DNA from: a virus
Virus record (IMG/VR): IMGVR_UViG_3300023184_000008
Span: 1 to 35,376 of that record
Length of the DNA stretch: 35,376 nt
Strand: one strand, 5' to 3'
The notes beneath the pieces are model-generated. The model was given only the letters and a program-made list of their open reading frames with translations. It was not told where the DNA came from and did not search any database. Made by a program: the position numbers and the translations under genes. How positions within the stretch are numbered: the first letter of the stretch is position 1; the number at the start of each line of letters is the position of its first letter. Of this stretch, positions 6,054-13,881 are shown piece by piece.

Positions 6054-8444
6054 TTATAAAACTACCCAACGACTGCCACTAGGAACTGTAACTGTAACAC
6101 CACTATTAATAGTGACTGCTCCCACGCTACTAGCTCCATATCCTGTAGGTATCGTGTAACTTGCAGCAATGGTCATATTGTTTACAAAGATGCCATTACT
6201 AGCAACAACTTCTGGTGCAGTTAAGCTACCTGTAGTGCTGTTATATGTAAAGCTAGATGATAAGGCTGGTGTTGTCGTGCCTTGACCATAAGGTACATAA
6301 GTAGATGTATATGTAACAGCCGGTGCTTTATTATTAAATGTTGTCCAGTCCGTAGAGCTTAATGCACCACGATTACTTGCTGAAGCTGTAGGTACTTGTA
6401 AAGTAATAACTGGTGTAGTTGTTCCTGTCGCTACTGTAGAGCTTAAATCTGTACCTGTTGTGCCTAATGTTAAAGCAGCAACGCTTGTGACTGTTCCTGA
6501 ACCCTTACCATTAAAGGTATTCCAGTCAGTAGATGTTAAGTAACCATTAGTTGTAGTATTAGCTGCAGCCATAGATATAGCTGGAGTAGCACCACCACTA
6601 GACACTACTGGAGCAGTACCTGTTACGCTAGTAACTGTACCTTGTGGATTTGATGCTGTTGTTATACTTGTTACACGACCATAAGTATCTATAGTAACTA
6701 CAGGAATTAATGTTGATGATCCTGTAGTGCCAGCAGTTGCAACGCCACTAGCTAAATCAATGACAGGTGTATTTCCGCCTGTGCTTGTAATTCTACCTGT
6801 TGTACCTGATACTGATGTTACTGTACCAGATCCCTTGTTATTAAATGTAGTCCAATCTGTGCTTGTAAGGTAGCCAGATACGCTTGTAGTAGCTGCTGGC
6901 ATAGCTATAGTTGGTGTTGTACCACCTGAGCTTGTAACAGGGCTAGTTGCACCTACAGATGTAACATAAGTACCTGCTGGTTGTTTATCGTTAAACGTAT
7001 TCCAGTCAGTAGAGCTTAAATATCCGTTTGTGCTTGTTGTAGCTTGGCTAATACTAATTGCTGGTGTAGCACCGCCTGATGATGCAATAGGTGATGTTCC
7101 TGTAACAGATGTAACAGTTCCTACAGATACCGAACCACCAAGACTAATTGGTGAACCATTAATTGTAATAGAAGAATTAGTTAATGCTGCATTACCAATA
7201 TTGCTTAAAGTATTAGTAGTACCTGAAATAGATTTATTAGTAAGCGTATCAGTAGTATCTCTACCTACTAATGTTGTTGTAGCATCTGGCAAAGTTACGA
7301 CTCTACCTGCTGTAGATACTGCGTCTAGTAAAGTAATAGCACTTGCAGCACTACTTGAGCTTCTAAAACGAATACCTTTGTTAAAGTCTGTACCATCACT
7401 AATAGTAACTAATCCTGTGCCTTTTGGCTGGATATGTAAACCTGTATTGGTACTAGATCCATCTGCATATATATGTAATGGTACACCAACACCAATACCA
7501 TTTTTAACTACTAAATAATCGGTTGCTGAAGTAGTAGGAGAGAATCCTAGTATTTCATTACCATTAGTATCATTGATTAAATCAACTTTAGGTGCTGTTA
7601 ATGTTTTGTTTGTAAGTGTTTGAGTGCCAGTAAGTGTAGCTACTGTGCTATCAATAGCTAAAGTACGGTTAGCAGATAAATCACCACCGCCTGTTAAACC
7701 TGTGCCTGCTGTAATTGTTCTACTCGTAGGTACTGTGCCACTAATATCAGTTTGAGTTAGTACTACTGTACCTGTATATCCGTTTACACTTGTTACAGCG
7801 TCTGTATTGTCAATCTTTTGCCATGCTGAACCGTTATATACAGCCCAATCGCCTACTTGCCAATCTGTAATACCATTTAAATTTGTAGAGCCAGCAACAT
7901 TGACTACATAATAGTAGCCTTTTGTGCCTACAGATGATGTTAGCGTTGGAGTATTAGTACTAGCGTTCCATGTGCCTTGATAGCTTAATGCACCTAATAC
8001 TGCTGCAGGAAGCTGGCTAACTGGTACTGTGCCGCTACCATCTAGTGAAGCAACACCGTTAGCAATACCTCTATCTGTAGTAGGAATGTATCCACTAACA
8101 GTTGTTCCACTAATAGAACCACCTGTGATAGATACGCTATTAGCATTTTGCGTAGACATTGTGCCTAAGCCAGTAATATCTGTGCTAGGTACTGTTGAGC
8201 TTGCTGTAAATGCTGATGTACCGTTACCCTTTACATAACCTGTTAGGGTTGTAGCTCCTGTACCACCGTTACTAACACCTAATGTGCCTGTAAATGTGTG
8301 ATCGTTATTCCAATCAGAAGGCAATACAATGTCAGCTAAGACTGTGCCAGGCGGAAAGTTGCCTAACGCAATTTGTGCGTCTAGTTCAACTTGTGTCCAA
8401 TCAGCAATATTATCGGTCTTGGCATGCTTAATCGTAATAGCCAT
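6054..8444 (-). CDS. Large repeat-containing tail fibre
   Basis: A 796-aa fibre protein. The N-terminus (MAITIKHAKTDNIADWTQVE, LADIVLPSDWNNDHTF) is a widespread virion-attachment leader. Then follow GGTGATT-type shaft segments, a GYYYVVNVAGSTNLNGITDW and WQVGDWAVYNGSAWQKID module (about residues 175-210), and 'TLTNKTLTAPK' shaft units. About five tandem imperfect repeats come next (roughly residues 440-702) built on GTVTSVTGT...SSGGATPAI...NGYLSSTDWNTFN. The C-terminus is a short beta domain without an obvious enzyme or S74 domain. It overlaps the portal stop by one base. This looks like the main long fibre. Its start codon is fixed by the overlap with the portal gene. Confidence 0.8.
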   Translation of the reverse strand: MAITIKHAKTDNIADWTQVELDAQIALGNFPPGTVLADIVLPSDWNNDHTFTGTLGVSNGGTGATTLTGYVKGNGTSAFTASSTVPSTDITGLGTMSTQNANSVSITGGSISGTTVSGYIPTTDRGIANGVASLDGSGTVPVSQLPAAVLGALSYQGTWNASTNTPTLTSSVGTKGYYYVVNVAGSTNLNGITDWQVGDWAVYNGSAWQKIDNTDAVTSVNGYTGTVVLTQTDISGTVPTSRTITAGTGLTGGGDLSANRTLAIDSTVATLTGTQTLTNKTLTAPKVDLINDTNGNEILGFSPTTSATDYLVVKNGIGVGVPLHIYADGSSTNTGLHIQPKGTGLVTISDGTDFNKGIRFRSSSSAASAITLLDAVSTAGRVVTLPDATTTLVGRDTTDTLTNKSISGTTNTLSNIGNAALTNSSITINGSPISLGGSVSVGTVTSVTGTSPIASSGGATPAISISQATTSTNGYLSSTDWNTFNDKQPAGTYVTSVGATSPVTSSGGTTPTIAMPAATTSVSGYLTSTDWTTFNNKGSGTVTSVSGTTGRITSTGGNTPVIDLASGVATAGTTGSSTLIPVVTIDTYGRVTSITTASNPQGTVTSVTGTAPVVSSGGATPAISMAAANTTTNGYLTSTDWNTFNGKGSGTVTSVAALTLGTTGTDLSSTVATGTTTPVITLQVPTASASNRGALSSTDWTTFNNKAPAVTYTSTYVPYGQGTTTPALSSSFTYNSTTGSLTAPEVVASNGIFVNNMTIAASYTIPTGYGASSVGAVTINSGVTVTVPSGSRWVVL
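6335..7130 (-). repeat. Tandem coding repeats in the fibre shaft
   Basis: About five imperfect repeats of roughly 45-60 codons lie end to end. Recurring protein words are VTSV-x-GT, SSGG-x-TP-x-I, GYL-(S/T)-STDW-(N/T)-TFN-x-K and GSGT. The third and fifth units are the most diverged. Such arrays set shaft length and can expand or contract by recombination. The boundaries are approximate. Confidence 0.75.
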
Positions 8445-10657
8445 TATTGAACGCCTATAATTTTACCGTTTACATCTCTAATAACTTGTTTAGGTTTAGT
8501 CATGTGATTTACTAACATTTCATGTGCAGCTTGTTGTTGTGCTACCAATCCTGCGTTAGCTTGTTGAGCCATCATGTTTGCGTTTACCAATGTTTCCATA
8601 CTTGCATTTACATCATGTAGAAGATTTGTAATGTCATCCGGTAGTTTAGGATTGCCATTGTCATCTATATGTGTAAGCGGATCTTGTGGGTTAGCAGACA
8701 TATATTGTGTTTTCAATTTAGTCTTAGCATCAAGTTCAGCAATAAGGATCTTAGTTTCATTTTCTAGCTGAGTTTTCCATGTATCAAAGTCTAATTTTTG
8801 TTTAGCTAATGCTTGATCTAATTCTGCTTTATGCTGACGTTCTTTCATATCATTTTCAGCTTGAGCTTGTTGTTTCTGAGCTTCTAATTGAATTTCGTGA
8901 TCTCTAGCCTGCACTTCAGATTGTAACTCAGCTTGCCTTGCTTGTGCTTCCATTTGTATCTTCATCATTTCAGGATCAGGTTTAGGTGCTGGTGGGTTTT
9001 TAGATGCTTGTTTGATGTGATCTGCTAATGTATCAAATTCACCTTCTAATTCACGACCTACACGATAACCTGTGACACCAAACTTGAGCAAGTCCATAAG
9101 TAATGGAGTAGCTTCCGGTGGCATAGCTTGTGATGCTTGTACAGCTTTCTCTAAATATGTGCCGACTGCACCTAAGAACTCTACACGATCAGCCTTTTCT
9201 TGTTGTTCATCTTGGTAAAGCATAGAATCTGTAGCAACTTCAATACGGAATGTACGCATAGGATTGTTTTTAAGCAATTCTATAGCTTGTGGTACGATTG
9301 CTTGGTCATCTTGGCTTAATTGTGCAACGCCACCAATTTTAATAAGCGTTTCTGGTTGGAATTGTCCGCAAATAACTTGTGCTTTTAGTTTAAGTATGTG
9401 TGAAGCATAACAAGCGACAGCATCTTGGTATTCTTTTAAACGTAATGATGCAAATTGACTCTTAATTTGAGCTGATGTTGCAGTTTCAATTACATTAGAT
9501 TGGCCACGAATAATGTCAGATATACCAGTAATATCATAGATTTCTTGTTTAAGCTGTGCCATAGCTTCATAAGCATTTTTAAGGGCCATAGCAATAGGTG
9601 TAATATCAACAATGTCAATTGCACCTTTAAGTCCAGCTTTTTCAGAGAAAGCAGGCCAATTTTTAACTGGGATAAGAGTATTGTTTTCACCTTCGGTAAA
9701 TAAGCGTTGTAATGTTGGTTCTGATGCGTCATATACACCACGAACTTTTAATGCGTCTATAAGGCCAGAAATGCGTGTAGAGAGTACATCTAGGGCATTA
9801 GCTTGGTCTTGATATAATGTAAAATCTGGGATTGGTACAAGTGATTCGTTAGTAATAGTTGAATAGAGTGGTTTAGGGCATGGGAAAAATTCCTCTAGCT
9901 CTAATGGATCATCTCTTTCGTCTAATATTTCGTTAAGTGATTTAGAGATCCACATAACCTTCTTAGTTTCACGATCCCATAGCTCAATGATTAAGCCTTT
10001 TTTACCTACACCATCTGAATCTTTATACTTTTGGTCATCTGGGCTTGAATCTAATGGTACTTTGTTACCTAATTCCTTACCAAATCTATCAACTAAAGCT
10101 TTGCGTGTCATATAGACTTTACGCCATACCTTGTTTACTTCATCCCATGTTCTTGCTGTTTCATGGCCAAAGTCTTTCCAATGTACATAATCTATAGGTG
10201 CTGCTTCTGAATCTAAGTATTCTGCTGCTTCATCTGATTCTTCATCTGACTCTGATGTTTCGTAGTCCATAGACTCAATCTTAGGCTCATAACGAATCCA
10301 TGCTGAACCACGACCACCTAAGAATCTGTCATATACGCTAGACTCTAAACAATGTTTAAGATCTTCATAGTGAGTAATCTCAAAGTCCATAGCTCTTTCT
10401 AAGATCATGGATGCTACTCTACCTACTGGATCATTGTCTTTAAATCTGCGTGATACATCAGGCTTAGGCATGCGTGAAAACGTAGCAGCTTTTAATGTCT
10501 GTACGTTAGCCCATAACATGTTGTAGCGTGATTGCATGGAATTAACTTGACGTTCATCCCTGTATCTACGCAATATCTTATCTGTTCGGCCTGACCATTT
10601 GGCAAACTCTTTGTCATACTGCGTGACAACGTTTAGGTAAAGTTCTACTTTAGTCAT
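8444..10657 (-). CDS. Portal protein (P22-like)
   Basis: A 737-aa protein, close in size to the P22 portal, encoded two genes after the large terminase. The N-terminus (RRYRDERQVNSMQSRYNMLW, VQTLKAATFSRMPKPDVSRR) and the wing/clip region (YVHWKDFGHETARTWDEVNK) are typical of this portal type, as is GISDIIRGQSNVIETATSAQ. Residues about 556-652 form a long, highly charged, Q/E/K-rich helix like the C-terminal barrel of P22-type portals, which may extend into the head. It forms the dodecameric DNA gate at one capsid vertex. No clear Shine-Dalgarno site precedes the ATG at 10657, which lies two bases after the previous stop, so coupling is likely. Confidence 0.9.
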   Translation of the reverse strand: MTKVELYLNVVTQYDKEFAKWSGRTDKILRRYRDERQVNSMQSRYNMLWANVQTLKAATFSRMPKPDVSRRFKDNDPVGRVASMILERAMDFEITHYEDLKHCLESSVYDRFLGGRGSAWIRYEPKIESMDYETSESDEESDEAAEYLDSEAAPIDYVHWKDFGHETARTWDEVNKVWRKVYMTRKALVDRFGKELGNKVPLDSSPDDQKYKDSDGVGKKGLIIELWDRETKKVMWISKSLNEILDERDDPLELEEFFPCPKPLYSTITNESLVPIPDFTLYQDQANALDVLSTRISGLIDALKVRGVYDASEPTLQRLFTEGENNTLIPVKNWPAFSEKAGLKGAIDIVDITPIAMALKNAYEAMAQLKQEIYDITGISDIIRGQSNVIETATSAQIKSQFASLRLKEYQDAVACYASHILKLKAQVICGQFQPETLIKIGGVAQLSQDDQAIVPQAIELLKNNPMRTFRIEVATDSMLYQDEQQEKADRVEFLGAVGTYLEKAVQASQAMPPEATPLLMDLLKFGVTGYRVGRELEGEFDTLADHIKQASKNPPAPKPDPEMMKIQMEAQARQAELQSEVQARDHEIQLEAQKQQAQAENDMKERQHKAELDQALAKQKLDFDTWKTQLENETKILIAELDAKTKLKTQYMSANPQDPLTHIDDNGNPKLPDDITNLLHDVNASMETLVNANMMAQQANAGLVAQQQAAHEMLVNHMTKPKQVIRDVNGKIIGVQ

Positions 10658-10659
10658 GC

Positions 10660-10935
10660 TTATGCAAATACCACAGTAGCACTAAGAGTACCACCTACAA
10701 CAATGTAGATGCCTGCTGTTGTAGATACAGGTATTGGATACCATGTGCCTAATACACCAGTAAATGTGTCAATGACTTTAGCTGAAGTAGTTGTAGTAGC
10801 ACTATCATAAATAGTTACTGTGCCTGCTGTTGATGCTGATACAAATATACCTAGTAAACTAGCACCGACTGGCGATACATTACCTGTTGTTGTTAATAGT
10901 TTATATCCACCTACGTTTTGTACTGTTCCTGCCAT
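10660..10935 (-). CDS. Small beta-rich structural protein between terminase and portal
   Basis: A 91-aa protein (MAGTVQNVGGYKLLTTTGNV start) of almost uncharged beta-strand character: VTIYDSATTTTSAKVIDTF, GTWYPIPVSTTAGIYIVVGG. The ATG at 10935, with AAGGATCTAAA upstream, is preferred over an in-frame start at 10950 inside the terminase gene. The composition resembles small virion surface proteins. Its place before the portal is conserved for such proteins in some podoviruses. No function can be proven. Confidence 0.6.
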   Translation of the reverse strand: MAGTVQNVGGYKLLTTTGNVSPVGASLLGIFVSASTAGTVTIYDSATTTTSAKVIDTFTGVLGTWYPIPVSTTAGIYIVVGGTLSATVVFA

Positions 10936-10936
10936 T

Positions 10937-12268
10937 TTAGATCCTTCCACCTTGTGTTTTAGGGACTGTATCCCATAATTCGTTTAATGTTACTTTCGTT
11001 TGGCCTACATGTAATCCTCTAGGTTTATCGTCTTGCTTTTCTATCTTAGCTTCTTCTTGCCAACATACAGCTAGGTATCTAAATGCGTCACTAGCATGAG
11101 ATGTCCAATCGTGTTTAGGCTTATCTCTGAATATCTTGCGATCCTCATCCCATTCACGTTGATATTGCTTTAGAGCTTCTATGCCATCAGCACAGTTTTC
11201 TTTGTCAATCCATACTCTTGAAAACATAAGTCTTGCGGCCTGAATACCATCCATCATAGATAGGTTAGTAGTAATCCGCATATTTTTCCACTCAAAGTGA
11301 GAAGCTAACTGTTCTACAATAGATTTACCACCGGATGCTAGAGTTTTAGCTTTAGCGTCATGTGGCAAATGATGTAGACCAAACTTATAAGGTTTGGTAA
11401 GCACTTGCGCAGCATAGTGAGCTATTTCTTTACCACTTGAAGCATAATAGTCAATAACATGGACTTCCCCATGAATGACCTGATAGAACCATATAGCAGT
11501 ATCATCACTATATCCTAGATCCCATACTGTGTGTACAGGGACTTCTTTATCATACTTAACTTCTGTGATTCTGTTTTCTTGTTCGGCTTGGTATAATTCT
11601 CTACCCCATATTGCACCAGGTATAGCAGCGTCAAAATCACATTCCATCTCCTGACGCCAGGCATCTTCAGTCATCTCTTTTTTAAGAGAATCATATTCGC
11701 TAGGCAGAAGTATATTACTTTCTGATGCAGTGATCTTGAGTGCCAACCATTCGCTACTTGATGTAGCCCTGTTATACACTTCCCAGAATTGATTGCGACC
11801 TTTAGGTGTGCCAATAATAATAGCTTTACCTTGTCTATCGGCTAACGCTGGGCGTATAACGTAATTCCAAACGGACGGTTTCCAGTCACCATATTCATCA
11901 GCGACTAACAGATCAAAGAATAGTCCACGAAGGCTATCTGCATTGTCTGCACCGAATAATTGTATTCTTGCGCCATTAGCGAAATCTATACGCATTTCAG
12001 ATTCGTTTATGGTAGTACCTTGTATAGATCGTGAGAAGTATTTAAAGTAATCCCAGCTAACTGATTTTGCTTGACGGTAAAAAGGTGCTAAGTAAGCTCC
12101 TCTAAAGTCTGTACGCTGTGTAATGAGTGCTTCTCTTATGAGATGATTAACACAAGCTACTGTCTTACCAGCTCTACGGTGAGCAACTACTACAGCCCAT
12201 CTTTTGTTTGTATCGTGTAATGGGTTAAAGGCTTCTCGTGGAGTATAGGGTATTACTATTTCTTCCAT
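10937..12268 (-). CDS. terL: Terminase large subunit
   Basis: A 443-aa packaging motor. Walker A is AHRRAGKT at residues 29-36, Walker B with the catalytic glutamate is LLVADE at 120-125, and the coupling motif is GTPKG at 153-157. The C-terminal RNase H-like nuclease shows WDLGYSDDT at 249-257 as the first acidic motif, HDAK near 303 and HDWTSHASDAFRY near 386. This order is standard for TerL: an ATPase that pumps DNA into the prohead and a nuclease that cuts concatemers. It overlaps the small-subunit gene by 13 bases. The packaging type (headful or cos) cannot be decided by reading alone. Confidence 0.95.
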   Translation of the reverse strand: MEEIVIPYTPREAFNPLHDTNKRWAVVVAHRRAGKTVACVNHLIREALITQRTDFRGAYLAPFYRQAKSVSWDYFKYFSRSIQGTTINESEMRIDFANGARIQLFGADNADSLRGLFFDLLVADEYGDWKPSVWNYVIRPALADRQGKAIIIGTPKGRNQFWEVYNRATSSSEWLALKITASESNILLPSEYDSLKKEMTEDAWRQEMECDFDAAIPGAIWGRELYQAEQENRITEVKYDKEVPVHTVWDLGYSDDTAIWFYQVIHGEVHVIDYYASSGKEIAHYAAQVLTKPYKFGLHHLPHDAKAKTLASGGKSIVEQLASHFEWKNMRITTNLSMMDGIQAARLMFSRVWIDKENCADGIEALKQYQREWDEDRKIFRDKPKHDWTSHASDAFRYLAVCWQEEAKIEKQDDKPRGLHVGQTKVTLNELWDTVPKTQGGRI

Positions 12269-12543
12269 GTGTAAGTGACTTCACCACTATGTTCTGTGTT
12301 CTGGTCTATTTGCTGTGTGGCCTTACCTTCTAATCTATCACCAATTTCTTTGAGTGCTGATATATCGCCTGCCATTGCTTTTTCTACTAAGGCATGAGCT
12401 AATAAGTTAATGTTCTCACCTTGAGTAATAGCTTTTCTTACTGCGTCTGTCCATATCTTGGGCTTTACTGCATTAGTATTACCTACTGGCGCACCCCTTT
12501 TGTTTTGGGTATTTTCAATTGTTAAGTCTTTGTTTTCATTCAT
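12256..12543 (-). CDS. terS: Terminase small subunit (probable)
   Basis: A 95-aa protein directly upstream of, and overlapping, terL. The N-terminal segment NKRGAPVGNTNAVKPKIW resembles the DNA-binding leader often seen in small terminases and related packaging proteins. The middle part (RKAITQGENINLLAHALVEK, then AMAGDISALKEIGDRLEGK) is helical, as in oligomerisation cores. It would recognise the packaging site and hand DNA to TerL. The ribosome site is weak (AAGTGA before ATG), and a hairpin sits just upstream. The call rests on gene order and the leader motif. Confidence 0.75.
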   Translation of the reverse strand: MNENKDLTIENTQNKRGAPVGNTNAVKPKIWTDAVRKAITQGENINLLAHALVEKAMAGDISALKEIGDRLEGKATQQIDQNTEHSGEVTYTWKK

Positions 12544-12552
12544 TTCACTTAT

Positions 12553-12570
12553 AATCAGGGTAGCCTGATT
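12553..12570 (-). promoter_or_regulatory. Perfect hairpin in the leader of the small terminase gene
   Basis: A 7-bp perfect inverted repeat (AATCAGG / CCTGATT) with a 4-nt loop lies ten bases before the terS start, in the only gap (36 nt) of this stretch. It has no U-tract, so it is not an ordinary terminator. It could be an mRNA processing or stability element, a translational control, or part of a packaging site. Confidence 0.5.
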
Positions 12571-12579
12571 CCTCGTTAT

Positions 12580-12906
12580 TTATTTAAATGTTTGCATGTA
12601 ATTAAGCATTAAAGATTTATCTTGTGGACTTAATTGCTCGTATGTTGCTTTTAATGTGTGATTTCCTGTTTGATATCTTGCATCTATACCTGTTGGCTTA
12701 ACATTAACACCATTGTACGGATCATAAGAACCTTGACCTAATACACCTACATTTAGATTGCCATTACTCAATGGCATATTTAATCCTAATCTTCCACCAG
12801 CTCCAGCACCTAATGAACCACCACTACCATTAATAGATAAATCTAATTGTGGATTTTTATTTTGTGCTAAAAGTAATTGAGCTAATTTTTCTTGTTCTGT
12901 AGCCAT
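12580..12906 (-). CDS. Hypothetical glycine-rich beta-type protein
   Basis: A 108-aa protein. Residues about 1-18 are helical and Q/K-rich. The centre is glycine-rich with alternating hydrophobic residues (GSGGSLGAGAGGRLGLNMPL, NLNVGVLGQGSY, GIDARYQTGNHTLKATYEQ), reminiscent of outer-membrane hairpins or of virion proteins. The C-terminus (SPQDKSLMLNYMQTFK) is helical. It starts by a TAATG overlap with the upstream 58-aa gene. No signal peptide is visible. The function is unknown. Confidence 0.5.
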   Translation of the reverse strand: MATEQEKLAQLLLAQNKNPQLDLSINGSGGSLGAGAGGRLGLNMPLSNGNLNVGVLGQGSYDPYNGVNVKPTGIDARYQTGNHTLKATYEQLSPQDKSLMLNYMQTFK

Positions 12907-13082
12907 TATTTTCTCATTAAAGCTTTTGCCATCTTTTTGGGATCAGCTTGTGAATCTTTAAAGTCTTGCTTTGTTGGCGCATCTGCACTTCCAGGTTTAC
13001 GCATGTGTTCACCCGATCCAGCTTTGATCCTATCTTGTTTAGCATGGATATTAGCCCATAAGCCAGGTTTGTTATTATTCAT
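12906..13082 (-). CDS. Conserved small phage protein (GLWANIHAK family)
   Basis: A 58-aa basic protein starting MNNNKPGLWANIHAKQDRIK, with GSGEHMRKPGSADAPT following. This motif block (G-L-W-A-N-I-H-A-K ... I-K-x-G-S-G-E-x-M-R-K-P-G-S) is very common in tailed phages near packaging genes. The C-terminus, ADPKKMAKALMRK, ends like the product of 13457-13618 (PHKLAQALMSK). Its role is unknown. The start at 13082 follows the previous stop by one base, and its stop overlaps the next ATG. Confidence 0.75.
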   Translation of the reverse strand: MNNNKPGLWANIHAKQDRIKAGSGEHMRKPGSADAPTKQDFKDSQADPKKMAKALMRK

Positions 13083-13083
13083 A

Positions 13084-13455
13084 TTACGATACCTGTGATG
13101 CTTGTGGCATTTGTGTTGGTCTTGCCAATCCTACACCAAATCTGTTTTGACCTTGTTGGTTCATACCTATTGGGCCTTGTGGTGCTTGGTTCATGTTAGG
13201 GATCATAGGTTGTAAGTTATATCCAGCGTTAGATTGTGGCATCTGCATATTACCCATCTGTGGGGTTGGATTGCCATATTGGCTTGGTGCTAACATGCTT
13301 GGCTGTGCTTGTGACATATCTTGCATAGGCATTCTAGGCTGCATAGGTGGTTTAGGCATGTTTTGCATAGCATTACCTAACATCACATTGCGTGGCTGTG
13401 GTGTTTGTTGTGCTGGTTGCATTGTTTGGAAGTTATTTTGTGGTGAACCGATCAT
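13084..13455 (-). CDS. Low-complexity P/Q/M/N-rich protein
   Basis: A 123-aa protein made mostly of proline, glutamine, methionine and asparagine, with repeating MQ/MP words such as AMQNMPKPPMQPRMPMQDMS. It should be disordered. There is no enzyme motif, membrane segment or signal peptide. Similar proline/glutamine-rich small proteins occur near terminase genes in some uncultured phages, but I cannot name a role. The reading frame is packed between neighbours with one-base gaps, which supports it as coding. Confidence 0.55.
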   Translation of the reverse strand: MIGSPQNNFQTMQPAQQTPQPRNVMLGNAMQNMPKPPMQPRMPMQDMSQAQPSMLAPSQYGNPTPQMGNMQMPQSNAGYNLQPMIPNMNQAPQGPIGMNQQGQNRFGVGLARPTQMPQASQVS

Positions 13456-13456
13456 A

Positions 13457-13618
13457 TTATTTACTCATTAGGGCTTGCGCTAGTTTATGGGGATCTTTTT
13501 TTACGCCTTCAGATGCTAGTTTTTTAGCTGTAGCTTGTGACATGCCTACTTTTTTAGCAATAGCAGGATTATGTTCTGCGGCTCTAAATAATCCATTCTG
13601 GGCCTTTGTATATGGCAT
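13457..13618 (-). CDS. Conserved small phage protein (PYTKAQ..LFRAAEHNPAIAKK)
   Basis: A 53-aa helical basic protein starting MPYTKAQNGLFRAAEHNPAI and ending PHKLAQALMSK. Short proteins of this type recur in phage genomes just before the packaging genes. I chose the ATG at 13618 because the frame upstream lies wholly inside the zinc-ribbon gene; the two genes overlap by 35 bases. The 'LAQALMSK' end matches 'MAKALMRK' of the neighbouring 58-aa protein, hinting at a shared binding site. The function is unknown. Confidence 0.6.
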   Translation of the reverse strand: MPYTKAQNGLFRAAEHNPAIAKKVGMSQATAKKLASEGVKKDPHKLAQALMSK

Positions 13619-13757
13619 CTTTCGGTTCTTTCTGAAGTAATTTGGGTATATCTGTAGACTTTTTGGTTGTATCACCATCTCTAATACATTCAGGGCAAGT
13701 TGGATAGCCGGTATAGTCATAGACATCACCGCAATCCTGGCATACTGTAATTTTCAC
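13584..13757 (-). CDS. Small zinc-ribbon protein, first gene of the late transcript
   Basis: A 57-aa protein with two CxxC knuckles: VCQDCGDV near residue 5 and TCPECIRDG near residue 20. The start is GTG at 13757, with CAGGAA seven bases upstream; an in-frame ATG at 13793 lies inside the terminator hairpin and is rejected. It is the first gene after the late-leader terminator. The remainder (KSTDIPKLLQKEPKDAIYKG) is short and charged. It may bind nucleic acid or a protein partner; no more can be said. Confidence 0.6.
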   Translation of the reverse strand: MKITVCQDCGDVYDYTGYPTCPECIRDGDTTKKSTDIPKLLQKEPKDAIYKGPEWII

Positions 13758-13780
13758 TTGATTTCCTGAGTTATAGATAT

Positions 13781-13808
13781 AAAAAAAGCCCACGTTTTAA
13801 GTGAGCTT
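13781..13808 (-). terminator. Intrinsic terminator in the late leader
   Basis: On the minus strand an 8-bp stem (one G-U pair; arms 13801-13808 and 13786-13793) with a 7-nt loop is followed by a run of six to seven U. It lies about 60 nt downstream of the promoter at 13846-13874 and ahead of all late genes. In this place it would stop early transcripts unless polymerase is modified, as at lambda tR'. Confidence 0.8.
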
Positions 13809-13845
13809 ATGTGAAAGTAATAGATACAATTCTCCCACAACTGCG

Positions 13846-13874
13846 ATTATACCAAAACTGACTATGCTTGTGTA
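13846..13874 (-). promoter_or_regulatory. Extended -10 promoter for the late operon
   Basis: The minus strand reads TGGTATAAT (-10 at 13846-13851, a perfect TATAAT with an extended TGn element). A TACACA -35-like box (13869-13874) lies 17 bp upstream. Start would be near 13840. It lies in the gap after the Q-like gene, and the terminator follows within about 60 nt. The arrangement resembles lambda pR'. Confidence 0.75.
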
Positions 13875-13881
13875 TTATATT

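Noticed and set aside
7030-7518. 162-codon plus-strand frame opposite the long fibre
   Set aside because: It is the complement of the low-complexity fibre repeat region, V/P/I-rich by consequence of T/S/G codons on the other strand, and has no ribosome site.
8029-8238. Plus-strand frame opposite the fibre N-terminal half
   Set aside because: Shadow of the fibre gene; composition is explained by the antisense of T/G/S-rich codons.
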